Source: a virus
IMG/VR virus record: IMGVR_UViG_3300008448_009374
Location: 1 to 51,282 of that record
Strand: one strand, 5' to 3'
Length of the DNA stretch: 51,282 bases
Shown piece after piece: positions 1 through 8,922 of this stretch; the stretch's first letter is position 1, and every line of letters starts with the position of its first letter. The notes beneath the pieces were generated by a model. It saw nothing but the letters and a program-made list of their open reading frames with translations, made no database searches and was not told the origin of the DNA. The translations under genes were made by a program, and so were the position numbers.

Positions 1-507
1 GCAGCTTCTGATTTTTATGGAGGGGCAGTAGGTGCCGTACAAACTATAGGAAGTTATGCAACAACCGCATATAATGCAATTGTAGGTACTACTGCGGGAA
101 CAGCTGCATCAATTCTTCCTGGACCCAGCGCCGCCGCGTATTTAGATGCGGGAGGAGCTGGATTATTTGCATCGTCAATTACTGTACCTACGGGTTATGC
201 ACTTGTATCCGGATCAGCAACTGTAGCATTTTCAGTTGCTACGAGTTCTTATATGCTTACTTCGGCTGTAATAGAGACTGCAGGCATAGCAGCATTTGAT
301 GCTAGCGTTGGATTAACTGCTGGTGCTGCTGCCACCGGGTCAAGTAGTCTATTTTCGTCGATTGCTGCCGACCCAACAGGAACTGCGCTATTAGTTGTTG
401 CAGCAGTAGTTGTTGCAGATCAAATTTTAAGCGATCCGGATAAGAAAAATATTAAAGATTTTGTTACTAATCCGACTGACACAGTTGCAAGAGCATTTGG
501 TTGGTAA
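1..507 (+). CDS. C-terminal part of an unidentified Ala/Gly/Ser-rich protein
   Basis: The reading frame is open from the first base to the stop at 505-507, so this is the last 168 residues of a gene that begins upstream of the window. The sequence is dominated by Ala, Gly, Ser, Thr and Val. It has a hydrophobic stretch near the end (around LLVVAAVVVAD) followed by a charged tail that ends in FGW. No domain is recognised. It lies 34 bases upstream of a baseplate/fibre-type structural gene and is probably a virion or lysis-related protein, but that is inferred from position only. Confidence 0.6.
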   Translation, partial: AASDFYGGAVGAVQTIGSYATTAYNAIVGTTAGTAASILPGPSAAAYLDAGGAGLFASSITVPTGYALVSGSATVAFSVATSSYMLTSAVIETAGIAAFDASVGLTAGAAATGSSSLFSSIAADPTGTALLVVAAVVVADQILSDPDKKNIKDFVTNPTDTVARAFGW

Positions 508-541
508 AAATGAATATTAATAAGATAGCAGGAATTTAAAA

Positions 542-2269
542 ATGGCAACAAATATAAACAGTTTAAATATACAAGATGCAACAGCAGCAGGCACTGCTGT
601 ATATGCCGGCGCACAATTAGTTGGATTTGGTATTGCAGAAATGCCACCTAATACAAAAATATATGTATATTGTAATGGTGTAAATATTACTTCTTTTTGT
701 GCACCTAATACATCTGGTTCAAAAATAGGAGATACTATAACAACCAATTCTGCAGGTACAGCAGCCGGATGGTTGTATATTCCTAGTGATGACGGAGATT
801 ATAAATTTTTAATAGGAGAAATTTTATTAACATTCTCTGATAGCGCAGATGGTGTAGAAAAATCTAAATATATTTCAGAAACTATATTATATAATCATGG
901 ATACAACCTTGTAGACACTGAACAGGGTGGTACTATTTCTTTGAGACAAACTATAAAGTTTAGAACAGATCCTGTAGGTTCTTCTGCCGAAGCAAATAAA
1001 ACATTATCAAGATTAGATCCTCTAGCACAAACTTTTATTGTTGATGGGGTAAAATATCCATATGGAATATATTTAACAGGAATAAATCTTTTTGTATATT
1101 CTAAAGATGAAACTTTACCAATAGGTGTAGAATTAAGACCAGTAACTGCAGGCAAACCATCAACAACAGAATACTTATCGGGTAGTTATGTACTACGAGC
1201 ACCAAATGAAGTTAATACTTATGACAATGTAGCAAAAAATTGTTTGCCTACTCCTTTTACTTTTAATCATCCAATTTATTTACGCCCGGGCGAATATGCG
1301 TTTTGTGTGTTAACAAAGTCCGACAAATATCTATTATTGTCTGCAAAATCCGGAGATGGAAAAATAGTTAAACAACCATTTGCCGGACGTTTGTTTAAAG
1401 CGCAAAATACTGGAGATTGGGTAGGCGATAGTAATGAAGATTTAGCATTCCTCTTAAGAAAAGCTGCATTTACTACAGGCACCGTAACCATTGAAGCAAA
1501 AACACTGCCTATTACAAATGGGGTAACTTATAATAGATTAAGACTATTATCTACTGCTGTAAATTTTGGCGATGTTGGTTCTGCAACGTATAAAGCATCA
1601 ACAACATTAGCCGGTTCTAGAACTAAATCCGATTTCAAAGAAATAACACCTGGAGTAAATTTTGATTTAAACGGAAGACAAATTTTAACTGAAGAAGGCG
1701 ATTTGACAATACAACTGGAACTTACTACAAAATCAAAAGATATATCCCCAATGTTGGATCAACAATTACTTGCAGCTCAAGTATTTAGAACTAATATTAC
1801 AGAATATTCCGAAGCAATTTCTGTTAGCGAATTGAAACCGAATCATGGTACCGCTACTTGCAGATATTTAAGTAAAGTTGTAGAATTGGCAGATGGATTT
1901 GATTCTACGGGGTTGGAAGTTAAAGTAAATGTTAACAGAAAAACTGGTACAGATATAGATGTATTTTGTAGAACATTATCAAGAAATGATACATCTGTTT
2001 CTAATGGTATATTTGATAGATACTGGAAAAAAATGCCTTTAGTATATCCTGTATCTAAAACTTTTGCAGGAACATCGGACACATTTTCTCAAGAAACTTA
2101 CAGAATACTTGAACCAAATCTAGAATATACTGCAAATGCGGGACCTAATACTAATATAACTGCAAATTTTGAAGATTTTGCATACTATCAAGTTAAGGTG
2201 GTAATGTATTCTAGTGATCCTATAAATGTACCTAGATTAAAAAGCTTATCTGCGACATCGTTAATATAA
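542..2269 (+). CDS. baseplate/tail-fibre-type virion structural protein with LDPLAQTF domain
   Basis: This 575-residue protein has an N-terminal beta domain (about residues 30-105) that looks like the adhesin-like repeats of marine T4-like virion proteins. It is followed by the motif LDPLAQTF (158-165) and a segment on tolerated ranges of beta strands, ending in a YLRPGEYAF-type motif near residue 250. From memory this combination (DUF4815-like) occurs in large structural proteins of T4-like cyanophages that sit at the baseplate or in fibres. The start follows a weak AGGAAT signal. The gene is coupled to the next one, since its TAA overlaps the following ATG by one base. The structural role is fairly safe; the exact location in the virion is inferred. 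Confidence 0.7.
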   Translation: MATNINSLNIQDATAAGTAVYAGAQLVGFGIAEMPPNTKIYVYCNGVNITSFCAPNTSGSKIGDTITTNSAGTAAGWLYIPSDDGDYKFLIGEILLTFSDSADGVEKSKYISETILYNHGYNLVDTEQGGTISLRQTIKFRTDPVGSSAEANKTLSRLDPLAQTFIVDGVKYPYGIYLTGINLFVYSKDETLPIGVELRPVTAGKPSTTEYLSGSYVLRAPNEVNTYDNVAKNCLPTPFTFNHPIYLRPGEYAFCVLTKSDKYLLLSAKSGDGKIVKQPFAGRLFKAQNTGDWVGDSNEDLAFLLRKAAFTTGTVTIEAKTLPITNGVTYNRLRLLSTAVNFGDVGSATYKASTTLAGSRTKSDFKEITPGVNFDLNGRQILTEEGDLTIQLELTTKSKDISPMLDQQLLAAQVFRTNITEYSEAISVSELKPNHGTATCRYLSKVVELADGFDSTGLEVKVNVNRKTGTDIDVFCRTLSRNDTSVSNGIFDRYWKKMPLVYPVSKTFAGTSDTFSQETYRILEPNLEYTANAGPNTNITANFEDFAYYQVKVVMYSSDPINVPRLKSLSATSLI

Positions 2270-2472
2270 TGAAAGAATATTTACCTATAGAAAACGAATC
2301 TGGATATGTAAAAGATCCTTATTCTTCTGCTATCTTGTATAATGATTTATCTGGTCTTGCTGAAGTTAAACAAAAGAGAAAACAGACACGACAAATTTCA
2401 ACCATGCAAGAGGAAATAAATATGTTGAAAGAAGAAATTATAAAAATTAAATCTCAACTTAACTTAAGTTAA
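2269..2472 (+). CDS. small coiled-coil protein, possibly fibre-associated
   Basis: The product has 67 residues. The first half is polar with several Tyr; the second half (about residues 30-65) is Lys/Glu/Gln-rich with regularly spaced Leu, Ile and Met, as in a trimeric or dimeric coiled coil. The ATG overlaps the stop of the upstream structural gene (TAATG), so it is likely translated by re-initiation. The fibre gene starts two bases after its end. A chaperone, linker or connector of the neighbouring fibre proteins would fit, but the family is not recognised. Confidence 0.6.
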   Translation: MKEYLPIENESGYVKDPYSSAILYNDLSGLAEVKQKRKQTRQISTMQEEINMLKEEIIKIKSQLNLS

Positions 2473-2474
2473 CC

Positions 2475-4100
2475 ATGGCAACATCCAAAAATTTATCAAA
2501 TATTAATATAGGTACTTCTCCCAATAGTGGAGATGGAGATCTATTACGAGACGCATTTATTAAAGTTAATTCTAATTTTAATGATACTTATAATAATGGA
2601 CAATTTGTAGGATATGGTCAAGACCAAAAATTAATACCTGGTTATACATGGGATGGTGATAAAGATACTGGTATGTATCATGCATCATCGGGAGCTATTG
2701 GATTTTCTTTAAATGGTTTAGAATCATTATTATTGAACAATGATGGTACTATTAAATGGTTCAATAAACAATTAGCAACACAAGATTATGTTACTGCACA
2801 ATTAACTTCTTTTACTGGAGGAATAAGTGGTGCAAATATTTCCGTGTCAACAGGATCGGGAAATGTTAGTGTAACTGTTAATGGTGTTCCTGTAGTATCT
2901 TCATTGCCAACAACAGGAAATTATCAAGGACGTATTGTATTTAATAATGGAGATGTTTGGATATATTCAAATTATCCTGCAGGAAACGGAACAGGATTAC
3001 CTGCAGATTCTAGTATAGCAAGAGCTGCGGGTTCAGATTCAAGATGGGTTAGATTCAGAGGAGACCAAGCAGTATCAATTGGTTTGGTTCGTCCCCCAAT
3101 TGCTGCAGAAGGAACTACATTCTACGAAACAGCAAATGCAAAAATATACATGTATTTGTCTGGTTCTTGGAAAACATTATCAAGTTTAATTACTTCAAGT
3201 TCCCCATCAGGATTAGAAGTATTAGTTTCATTGCCATCAGTAGGCGATGCTGGTAATTATTCTGGCAGAACAGTTATTGTAGGTTCTATTGCTTATATTT
3301 TTATAAGTGGTGCTTGGCAAACATTAAGCACATACGTAGGGTCAAATGCTGCAGTAGGCGGAGGAATTTCGTCAGGTATATTATTACCACCTACTGCAAA
3401 TGTCGGCGAATTGTTTAGATTAACAATTGCATCGGGCGTATCTTTACCCGACTTATACATATACGATGGAGGTAATTGGCAAACTTTACCTCAATATACT
3501 GCAAATACGGGAACTGCAAGTATAAAAACACTTACAGGATTGCCTTTAGATGTTAGATATTATAATGCTGGCGATTTAATTATAGTAGGTGGGAAAACTT
3601 ATATTTTAAATACTGCAAAAACAAGTTGGGATTTATTCACACCCGGCGCAAATACTACAGTAACAAATATAGTATTAAATGCAGGGCAAGTAGGTACAAC
3701 CCAATTAGCAAACGCATCAATTACAAATATTAAATTAATAGCAAACAGTATTACATCTGATAAATTAGTAAACAATACTATTACAACTAGAGAATTATCT
3801 GATGGATCAGTAACAGATGCTAAGTTAGCAGCAAATAGTATTACTTCAGCAAAAATACAATCCGGAATAATAACCGGAAGAGAAATTGCAGGCAATTCTA
3901 TTCCAGGTAATAGAATACAACTAGGAAGTATTACTTCAGATTTATTAGCTCCAGGGGCAATTGCAATTAGCAGAATAAATGCTAATACATTATCTGAACT
4001 ATCTCAAAATGCAGGTACATTGACTTCGGGGGTATTAAAATCTTCTGACGGCAAAATGATGATAGATTTAAATAATAAGTTTATAAGAATTGAACTATAA
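2475..4100 (+). CDS. tail fibre protein with WxTL modules and a decapeptide-repeat stem
   Basis: The 541-residue product opens with a motif common in marine T4-like fibres (NIGTSPNSGDGDLLRDAF, 11-28), here probably the attachment end. Residues 150-390 hold about four beta modules of roughly 50 residues, each ending in an aromatic motif: SWKTL near 232, AWQTL near 281, NWQTL near 335 and SWDLF near 385. Residues 411-500 are nine uninterrupted ten-residue repeats of the type L-x-x-N-S-I-T-S-x-K. The last 25 residues (DGKMMIDLNNKFIRIEL) look like a fibre end. It probably forms a trimeric fibre or spike that contacts the host; this is inferred from repeats and position. Confidence 0.75.
   Translation: MATSKNLSNINIGTSPNSGDGDLLRDAFIKVNSNFNDTYNNGQFVGYGQDQKLIPGYTWDGDKDTGMYHASSGAIGFSLNGLESLLLNNDGTIKWFNKQLATQDYVTAQLTSFTGGISGANISVSTGSGNVSVTVNGVPVVSSLPTTGNYQGRIVFNNGDVWIYSNYPAGNGTGLPADSSIARAAGSDSRWVRFRGDQAVSIGLVRPPIAAEGTTFYETANAKIYMYLSGSWKTLSSLITSSSPSGLEVLVSLPSVGDAGNYSGRTVIVGSIAYIFISGAWQTLSTYVGSNAAVGGGISSGILLPPTANVGELFRLTIASGVSLPDLYIYDGGNWQTLPQYTANTGTASIKTLTGLPLDVRYYNAGDLIIVGGKTYILNTAKTSWDLFTPGANTTVTNIVLNAGQVGTTQLANASITNIKLIANSITSDKLVNNTITTRELSDGSVTDAKLAANSITSAKIQSGIITGREIAGNSIPGNRIQLGSITSDLLAPGAIAISRINANTLSELSQNAGTLTSGVLKSSDGKMMIDLNNKFIRIEL
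3705..3974 (+). repeat. nine tandem 30-bp units coding a ten-residue fibre repeat
   Basis: Residues 411-500 of the fibre gene are nine consecutive decapeptides, for example LIANSITSDK and LAANSITSAK, with no insertion or deletion. The first position is Leu or Ile in all units, and an Ile/Val-Thr pair usually occupies positions 6-7. The strict period fits a repetitive beta structure such as a triple beta-helix stem. Third-codon positions vary, so the repeat is maintained at protein rather than DNA level. Confidence 0.85.
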
Positions 4101-4102
4101 AA

Positions 4103-4591
4103 ATGGCGACTAATGTTTTTTACGCAGGAAATCTATATAAAACATCCGGAGAGCCTGTAGTATCTATATTCAATAATCCATATACAACAGAAGATGATTC
4201 CCCGTTGTTTGAAAGACATCGCTATATAGATAGAATTTATTTTGATTCTAGATTTGATTATTTGAATATCAATTATCAAATAGATGTCACTGTTCCTTTT
4301 CCTGCGGTATCCGCCGGAGGATCTGGAGAAACAATAACTACTATAGCTTATCACGATTTTGGATATCCTCCTGTTGCTATATTATTAGATACTGATACTC
4401 GAGAAGTTGTAACTAATGGTAGTTATATTCATATAGTAAATTTTTCATCATATCGTACTATATCTTTTTTAATGGATTCTACAAAATTTTATGTGAAACA
4501 ACAATATTCTAATACATTAGATAATTTGCCTGCTATAACAAGAAGATATTCAATAATAGCCTTTAGCACTACTGCGCAAACTCCTTCTTAA
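4103..4591 (+). CDS. hypothetical virion accessory protein
   Basis: The product has 162 residues, is rich in Tyr, Ser, Thr and Ile, and has a predicted all-beta look (alternating hydrophobic residues, for example in the segment around ATIAYHDFGYPPVAILLDTD-type text near residues 85-100). There is no signal peptide, membrane segment or recognised motif. It begins two bases after the fibre gene and ends one base before the next gene, so it belongs to the same structural transcript. A small fibre or baseplate component is the best guess. Confidence 0.55.
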   Translation: MATNVFYAGNLYKTSGEPVVSIFNNPYTTEDDSPLFERHRYIDRIYFDSRFDYLNINYQIDVTVPFPAVSAGGSGETITTIAYHDFGYPPVAILLDTDTREVVTNGSYIHIVNFSSYRTISFLMDSTKFYVKQQYSNTLDNLPAITRRYSIIAFSTTAQTPS

Positions 4592-4592
4592 T

Positions 4593-5738
4593 ATGGCAAA
4601 CGTATATCTATTAAATTTATCCGATAATCAAGTAACACTAGGTAATGTTTTTGATTCTTCAAAAAGTTATATAGTAAAAGATACATTAGATTATCAATCT
4701 AGAACATTTGCTTTTACTAAAGTATTATCCTCTCCATCTTTAAGAGTATACAGAGAACCTATACGAGGGATATTATTAAATGCGTATGCCGACAGAGAAA
4801 TGCGAGAACAGGTTCCTTCCGATGGTCCAGTATCAGGGCCATTTATAGAAAATTATTCATACACTGGAGAATTAAGAACTGATACATTTGTTAATTTATT
4901 ATTAATAGATAAACCTCCTGTAAGAACAGGATTTTTTAAGTTTAGTATCGGAACAGTTTCTTTTACTGGTATAGTAAGACAAAGGATTCCGTATGTACAT
5001 TATGATTGGGAAAGAAATGGTTCTAAATACGAGTATATTAGAAAATCAGATGATTTGGGATATGCCATAGAGATAAGTAAAAATTTATTATATACTGCTG
5101 TAACTAATACCAATGGTACTACTTATACTCCTACAAATTTGAATTTCTTTTTAAAAAATCTAAACGGCGGAGAAGAAATAACATCTTTTGCCACTACAGA
5201 TAATCCGAATTCATATTTACAAAGTATACCTGGAGCAAATGCGAAAATATCTGGAGCATTGCCTGAAAGTATATTTTATATCTCTCCTGAATATGCATTA
5301 AGATATATTGCAAGTTATCCAGATTTAATTGCATCTTATGGAACAAATTATGCACTAGGGCAATCTCATTATGCAAGGTATGGTGCGGTTGAGGGTAGAA
5401 TTATTTCTTTTGATCCTATAGTGTATTTAAATAAGTATCAAGATTTAAGACAAACATATGGATATGATACATATAGAGCAACTATACATTATATAACAAT
5501 TGGGTATTATGAGGGCAGAACATTAGATTTGTCTAGTGGATTCAACCCTCTAACTGGAGGATTATATGATGAAAGAAATTATTCTATATCATTAACAAAT
5601 AAGAATATAATTTGGCCTGTAGGTAAAACATCTACGGCTAAAGGAAAACAATTTACATACAAATATGGAACAACTTCCTATTATGTAGGAGCAGCTTTAG
5701 ATTTTGAAAGTAATGTCATATATTTGAAAGTACAATAA
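4593..5738 (+). CDS. virion protein with two YIASYPDL-type repeats
   Basis: This 381-residue protein contains two adjacent units of about 40 residues, at 229-269 (core YIASYPDLIASYG, ending HYARYGAVEGR) and 271-309 (core YLNKYQDLRQTYG, ending HYITIGYYEGR). Such units occur in bacterial surface and RTX-like proteins and in some phage fibre proteins; their function is not well defined. The flanks are beta-rich. The start follows the upstream stop by one base and the stop overlaps the next ATG. The protein is probably a surface-exposed virion component, perhaps for attachment; that role is inferred. Confidence 0.6.
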   Translation: MANVYLLNLSDNQVTLGNVFDSSKSYIVKDTLDYQSRTFAFTKVLSSPSLRVYREPIRGILLNAYADREMREQVPSDGPVSGPFIENYSYTGELRTDTFVNLLLIDKPPVRTGFFKFSIGTVSFTGIVRQRIPYVHYDWERNGSKYEYIRKSDDLGYAIEISKNLLYTAVTNTNGTTYTPTNLNFFLKNLNGGEEITSFATTDNPNSYLQSIPGANAKISGALPESIFYISPEYALRYIASYPDLIASYGTNYALGQSHYARYGAVEGRIISFDPIVYLNKYQDLRQTYGYDTYRATIHYITIGYYEGRTLDLSSGFNPLTGGLYDERNYSISLTNKNIIWPVGKTSTAKGKQFTYKYGTTSYYVGAALDFESNVIYLKVQ

Positions 5739-6238
5739 TGGGAATATCTTTAAACACATCTAATGCATTTACTATTACCGATAGTTTAGGTAATACTAAA
5801 TTTTCTTTAGATTATAGAATGCCTCATATTATTCATAATATATCAAGCACCTATATTGAGATTCCTAAAATGTTTAAGCCCGGAGTAAATTCTGATACTC
5901 AAAATATAGACAGAGTAGATGAGATTGCGGTGCTGGCAAATACGCATATAACAAGTAATCTTCAAGATAGTATGATATTACCGTTTTTTAAAATTAGCGG
6001 AGGATATGCAGATACTAATTCTAAAATTGTTAGCGGAACAGGATCTGTAGTTTTAAGAAGAATTGTACAAGCAACATCCAGAGAACTCTTAGGAACATCC
6101 ATTCTGAATATTGTTCAAGAAAATGACCAATTAAAATTAGTATGTAATCAGCAATTAGATAGATCAGGATTTGCTAATTATAATGGAGATGATGAAATTT
6201 ATATTTCATACAGAATATACTACGGAAGATTTAGATAA
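5738..6238 (+). CDS. hypothetical virion accessory protein
   Basis: The 166-residue product has no recognised family. It has a Thr/Ser/Asn-rich N-terminus, a middle with the charged segment around NIDRVDEIAVLA, and a C-terminus ending in aromatic and basic residues (YISYRIYYGRFR). The ATG overlaps the preceding stop by one base and the next gene begins one base after its own stop. Membership of the structural transcript is clear; the function is not. Confidence 0.55.
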   Translation: MGISLNTSNAFTITDSLGNTKFSLDYRMPHIIHNISSTYIEIPKMFKPGVNSDTQNIDRVDEIAVLANTHITSNLQDSMILPFFKISGGYADTNSKIVSGTGSVVLRRIVQATSRELLGTSILNIVQENDQLKLVCNQQLDRSGFANYNGDDEIYISYRIYYGRFR

Positions 6239-6239
6239 A

Positions 6240-6584
6240 ATGGCAACAATAAAAAATTTAATTATTGACCAAGGCACTACTTTTGTAGCAAATACTACCT
6301 TTGTTTCTGATAGTGGTACTATTTTAGATTTAGCAGGTTATACAGTAACAGGTCAATTACAAAGAACATATCAATCTGCAAATGTTACTGCAAGTTTTAA
6401 TACTACAATAACTAATAATACTACGGGATCAATACAAATACAACTAGCATCAAATGTAACTGCTAATATATCTGCAGGTAGATATGTATATGGAATATTT
6501 GGAAAAAATGGAGATTTTACTATAAAGATAAATGAAGGTATTGTTACTGTAAATCCAAGTACACTAGCAACCGGTCGGCGCTAA
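6240..6584 (+). CDS. small beta-sandwich virion protein (BppU-N-like)
   Basis: The start is taken at the ATG one base after the preceding stop, giving MATIKNLIIDQ and 114 residues. An upstream in-frame ATG at 6171 would overlap the preceding gene deeply and adds an unlikely sequence. The pattern DLAGYTVTGQL, then GSIQIQLASNVTANI, then GRYVYGIFG and EGIVTVNP resembles small phage baseplate or fibre-attachment domains (upper baseplate protein N-terminal type). It is the last gene before the neck genes. A baseplate or fibre connector role is inferred. Confidence 0.6.
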   Translation: MATIKNLIIDQGTTFVANTTFVSDSGTILDLAGYTVTGQLQRTYQSANVTASFNTTITNNTTGSIQIQLASNVTANISAGRYVYGIFGKNGDFTIKINEGIVTVNPSTLATGRR

Positions 6585-6586
6585 GG

Positions 6587-6594
6587 AATAAATA
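6587..6594 (+). promoter_or_regulatory. possible T4-type late promoter before gp13 (one mismatch)
   Basis: AATAAATA differs from the T4 late consensus TATAAATA at the first base and lies 17 bases before the gp13 start. It is weaker than the four exact matches elsewhere in the window, and chance occurrence in AT-rich DNA is possible. Confidence 0.3.
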
Positions 6595-6610
6595 TACAAA
6601 AGGATAACAA

Positions 6611-7354
6611 ATGGCACTAATAACAACTAGAGAACAATTAAAAGATTATTGCCTAAGACGATTAGGTGCGCCTGTTATTGAAATAAATTTAGATGACGAT
6701 CAAATTGAAGATCGTTTAGATGATGCTTTTCAATTCTATAGAGAATATCATTATGATGCTGTAGAAATGGTTTATCTAAAACATGAAATTACTTCAACTG
6801 ATATAGCAAATCAATATATTCCAGTGCCCGATAGTGTAGTCGGGGTAAGTAGAATGCTTCCTTTTACTAATAGATCAGATGGAACAAATATATTCAGTAT
6901 CAGATATCAATTATTAATTAATGATTTATATAGTTTAATGTCTACAAATTTGATTTATTATGCTCAGGTTAAAACAGAGTTAGAATTAATAAACCAATTA
7001 CTTACAGGAATTAAACCTGTAAGATTTAATAGACATATGAATAGACTTTATATGGATATGGATTGGACAGGCGATGTGGATGTAGGTACATTCATTATTG
7101 TAGAATGTTACAGAATATTAGATCCAGAAACATATCGAGATGTTTATAATGATATGTTCCTTAAAAAATACGCAACAGCATTGCTAAAACGTCAATGGGG
7201 TGAGAATCTTAAGAAGTTTTCAGGTATGCAATTACCTGGCGGAGTAACAATTAATGCGGATGTAATCTATCAAGATGCATTAGCTGAGATAGATAAGATT
7301 GAATCTGAAATGCAATCTAGATTCGAGTTACCTGTAGATATGTTCACGGGATAA
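6611..7354 (+). CDS. 13: neck protein gp13
   Basis: The 247-residue product starts with a helical segment (YCLRRLGAPVIEINLDDDQIEDRLDDA) typical of the T4-like neck protein gp13, which together with gp14 closes the portal after packaging and forms the site where the tail joins. It is shorter than T4 gp13 (309 residues), as in marine relatives. A Shine-Dalgarno-like AAAAGGA lies upstream. The identity rests on this N-terminal pattern and on the order gp13-gp14-gp15-gp16-gp17. Confidence 0.8.
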   Translation: MALITTREQLKDYCLRRLGAPVIEINLDDDQIEDRLDDAFQFYREYHYDAVEMVYLKHEITSTDIANQYIPVPDSVVGVSRMLPFTNRSDGTNIFSIRYQLLINDLYSLMSTNLIYYAQVKTELELINQLLTGIKPVRFNRHMNRLYMDMDWTGDVDVGTFIIVECYRILDPETYRDVYNDMFLKKYATALLKRQWGENLKKFSGMQLPGGVTINADVIYQDALAEIDKIESEMQSRFELPVDMFTG

Positions 7355-7424
7355 AATTAAGTATTTAATTAACCGGGACACATAGAAGATGATAACACCG
7401 AGTCAATAGGAAGTCAATACAATT

Positions 7425-8174
7425 ATGGCTACTGTTAATCCATATTTTCAATCTGGTAGATCAATAGGAAGAGCTTCTGAACAAAATCTGTACGAAGATC
7501 TGATAATTGAATCCATGAAGATTTATGGGTTCGAAGTATATTATTTACCTCGATCAGTTTCGAATCCCGATTTAATCTTAACAGAAGATCCTACAAACAA
7601 ATATGAACACGCATTTCCAATTGAAATGTATCTTCAAGAAGTGGATGGGTTTGCTGGCGATGATGAATTAATTTCTAAGTTTGGTTTGGAGATTAGAAAC
7701 TCTGCAAACTTTGTAGTATCAAGACGCAGATGGTCAGATGTTGTAGGATCAACTAACACTTCTGTTTTGAGTACTAGACCTACAGAGGGAGATATAATTT
7801 ACTTTCCCCAAACGCAATCTTTATTTGAGATAAGAAAAGTCGATAGTCAAATTCCATTTTTTCAAGCAGGCAAATTATATACATATAAAATGAATTGCGA
7901 ATTGATACAATTCTCAAATGAAATTTTTGATACAGGTGTTGCGGAAATAGATAACATAGCTGCATCTTTTGGAAGAACAATAGAAAATTTCGACATATTA
8001 TTAGAATCAGGAGACTCCTTGTTATTAGAAACAACTTCTTTAACTCCATTAGTTAATGAAAGCTATACTGTAAATAATGATATTGCAGCTGCGGATAATG
8101 AAACTTTTACTGCGGAAGCAGACAATGTATTGGATTTTTCTGAAAGAAATCCTTTCGGAGAGGCATATAGATAA
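7425..8174 (+). CDS. 14: neck protein gp14
   Basis: The 249-residue product has the gp14 signature near its N-terminus: LYEDLIIESMKIYGFEVYYL, followed by EMYLQEVDGFAGDDELISKFGLEIR. In T4, gp14 and gp13 form the neck ring between portal and tail. The length is close to T4 gp14 (256). A 70-base gap separates it from gp13; an AGGAAG lies 15 bases before the ATG and no promoter motif is obvious there. It overlaps gp15 by one base. Confidence 0.85.
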   Translation: MATVNPYFQSGRSIGRASEQNLYEDLIIESMKIYGFEVYYLPRSVSNPDLILTEDPTNKYEHAFPIEMYLQEVDGFAGDDELISKFGLEIRNSANFVVSRRRWSDVVGSTNTSVLSTRPTEGDIIYFPQTQSLFEIRKVDSQIPFFQAGKLYTYKMNCELIQFSNEIFDTGVAEIDNIAASFGRTIENFDILLESGDSLLLETTSLTPLVNESYTVNNDIAAADNETFTAEADNVLDFSERNPFGEAYR

Positions 8175-8920
8175 TGTTAGATCAAAAATTTTACTGGGGA
8201 ACTATACGAAAAGCAGTTGTTGCTTTTGGTAATATGTTTAATAATATTACTATAGATCGCAAAGATGCGAATGGTAGTATTATTCAAACAATCAAAGTAC
8301 CATTATCGTATTCTCCGAAACAAAAATTCTTAACAAAGATAAGACAACACCCTAATGTGGATAATCAGAATTTACAAGTTATTGTTCCTCGTATGGGGTT
8401 TGAAATGGTATCTTTAGATTATGATCCTAACAGAAAAATTGCACCTATACAACAATCAAGAACAATTAATAGTAGTACATCGGCAAGCGCTCAGTATGCT
8501 CCGACACCGTATAATATTAATATGCTACTTTATATTTACGTGAAGAATCAAGATGACGGTTTACAAATTGTAGAACAAATATTACCATACTTTAATCCTG
8601 ATTATAATCTTACACTTAAAGCTATTCCAGAATTAGATATTAAAAATGACCTTCCTATTCTTTTAAACTCCATTGGGTTTGAGGATGACTATGAAGGGGA
8701 CATGACTACAAGAAGATCTATTATTTGGACAATGAATTTTATAATGAAACTTAATTTTTATGGTCCTGTTAATAAACAAGGCATAATTAAAAAGGTTATA
8801 TCTACTACGTATAATGATGAAAATTTAAATGTAATACTACAAAAAATATCTGCCACCTCAAGTGCAAATGCTACACCTACAAGCGATTATACTTACATAG
8901 ATACTTTTGAAGATTTTTAA
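8174..8920 (+). CDS. 15: tail sheath stabilizer / tail completion protein gp15
   Basis: The 248-residue product begins LDQKFYWGTIRKAVVAFGNM and carries VPLSYSPKQKFLTKI and VPRMGFEMVSLDYDP-type segments, which are characteristic of gp15 of T4-like phages. In T4, gp15 caps the top of the tail as a hexamer and contacts the last sheath ring and the neck. The length is close to T4 gp15 (272). The ATG overlaps the gp14 stop, so the genes are translationally coupled. Confidence 0.88.
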   Translation: MLDQKFYWGTIRKAVVAFGNMFNNITIDRKDANGSIIQTIKVPLSYSPKQKFLTKIRQHPNVDNQNLQVIVPRMGFEMVSLDYDPNRKIAPIQQSRTINSSTSASAQYAPTPYNINMLLYIYVKNQDDGLQIVEQILPYFNPDYNLTLKAIPELDIKNDLPILLNSIGFEDDYEGDMTTRRSIIWTMNFIMKLNFYGPVNKQGIIKKVISTTYNDENLNVILQKISATSSANATPTSDYTYIDTFEDF

Positions 8921-8922
8921 TT

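Noticed and set aside
2219-2226. TATAAATG inside a structural gene as a late promoter
   Set aside because: One mismatch, lies in coding sequence, next gene is coupled by overlap.
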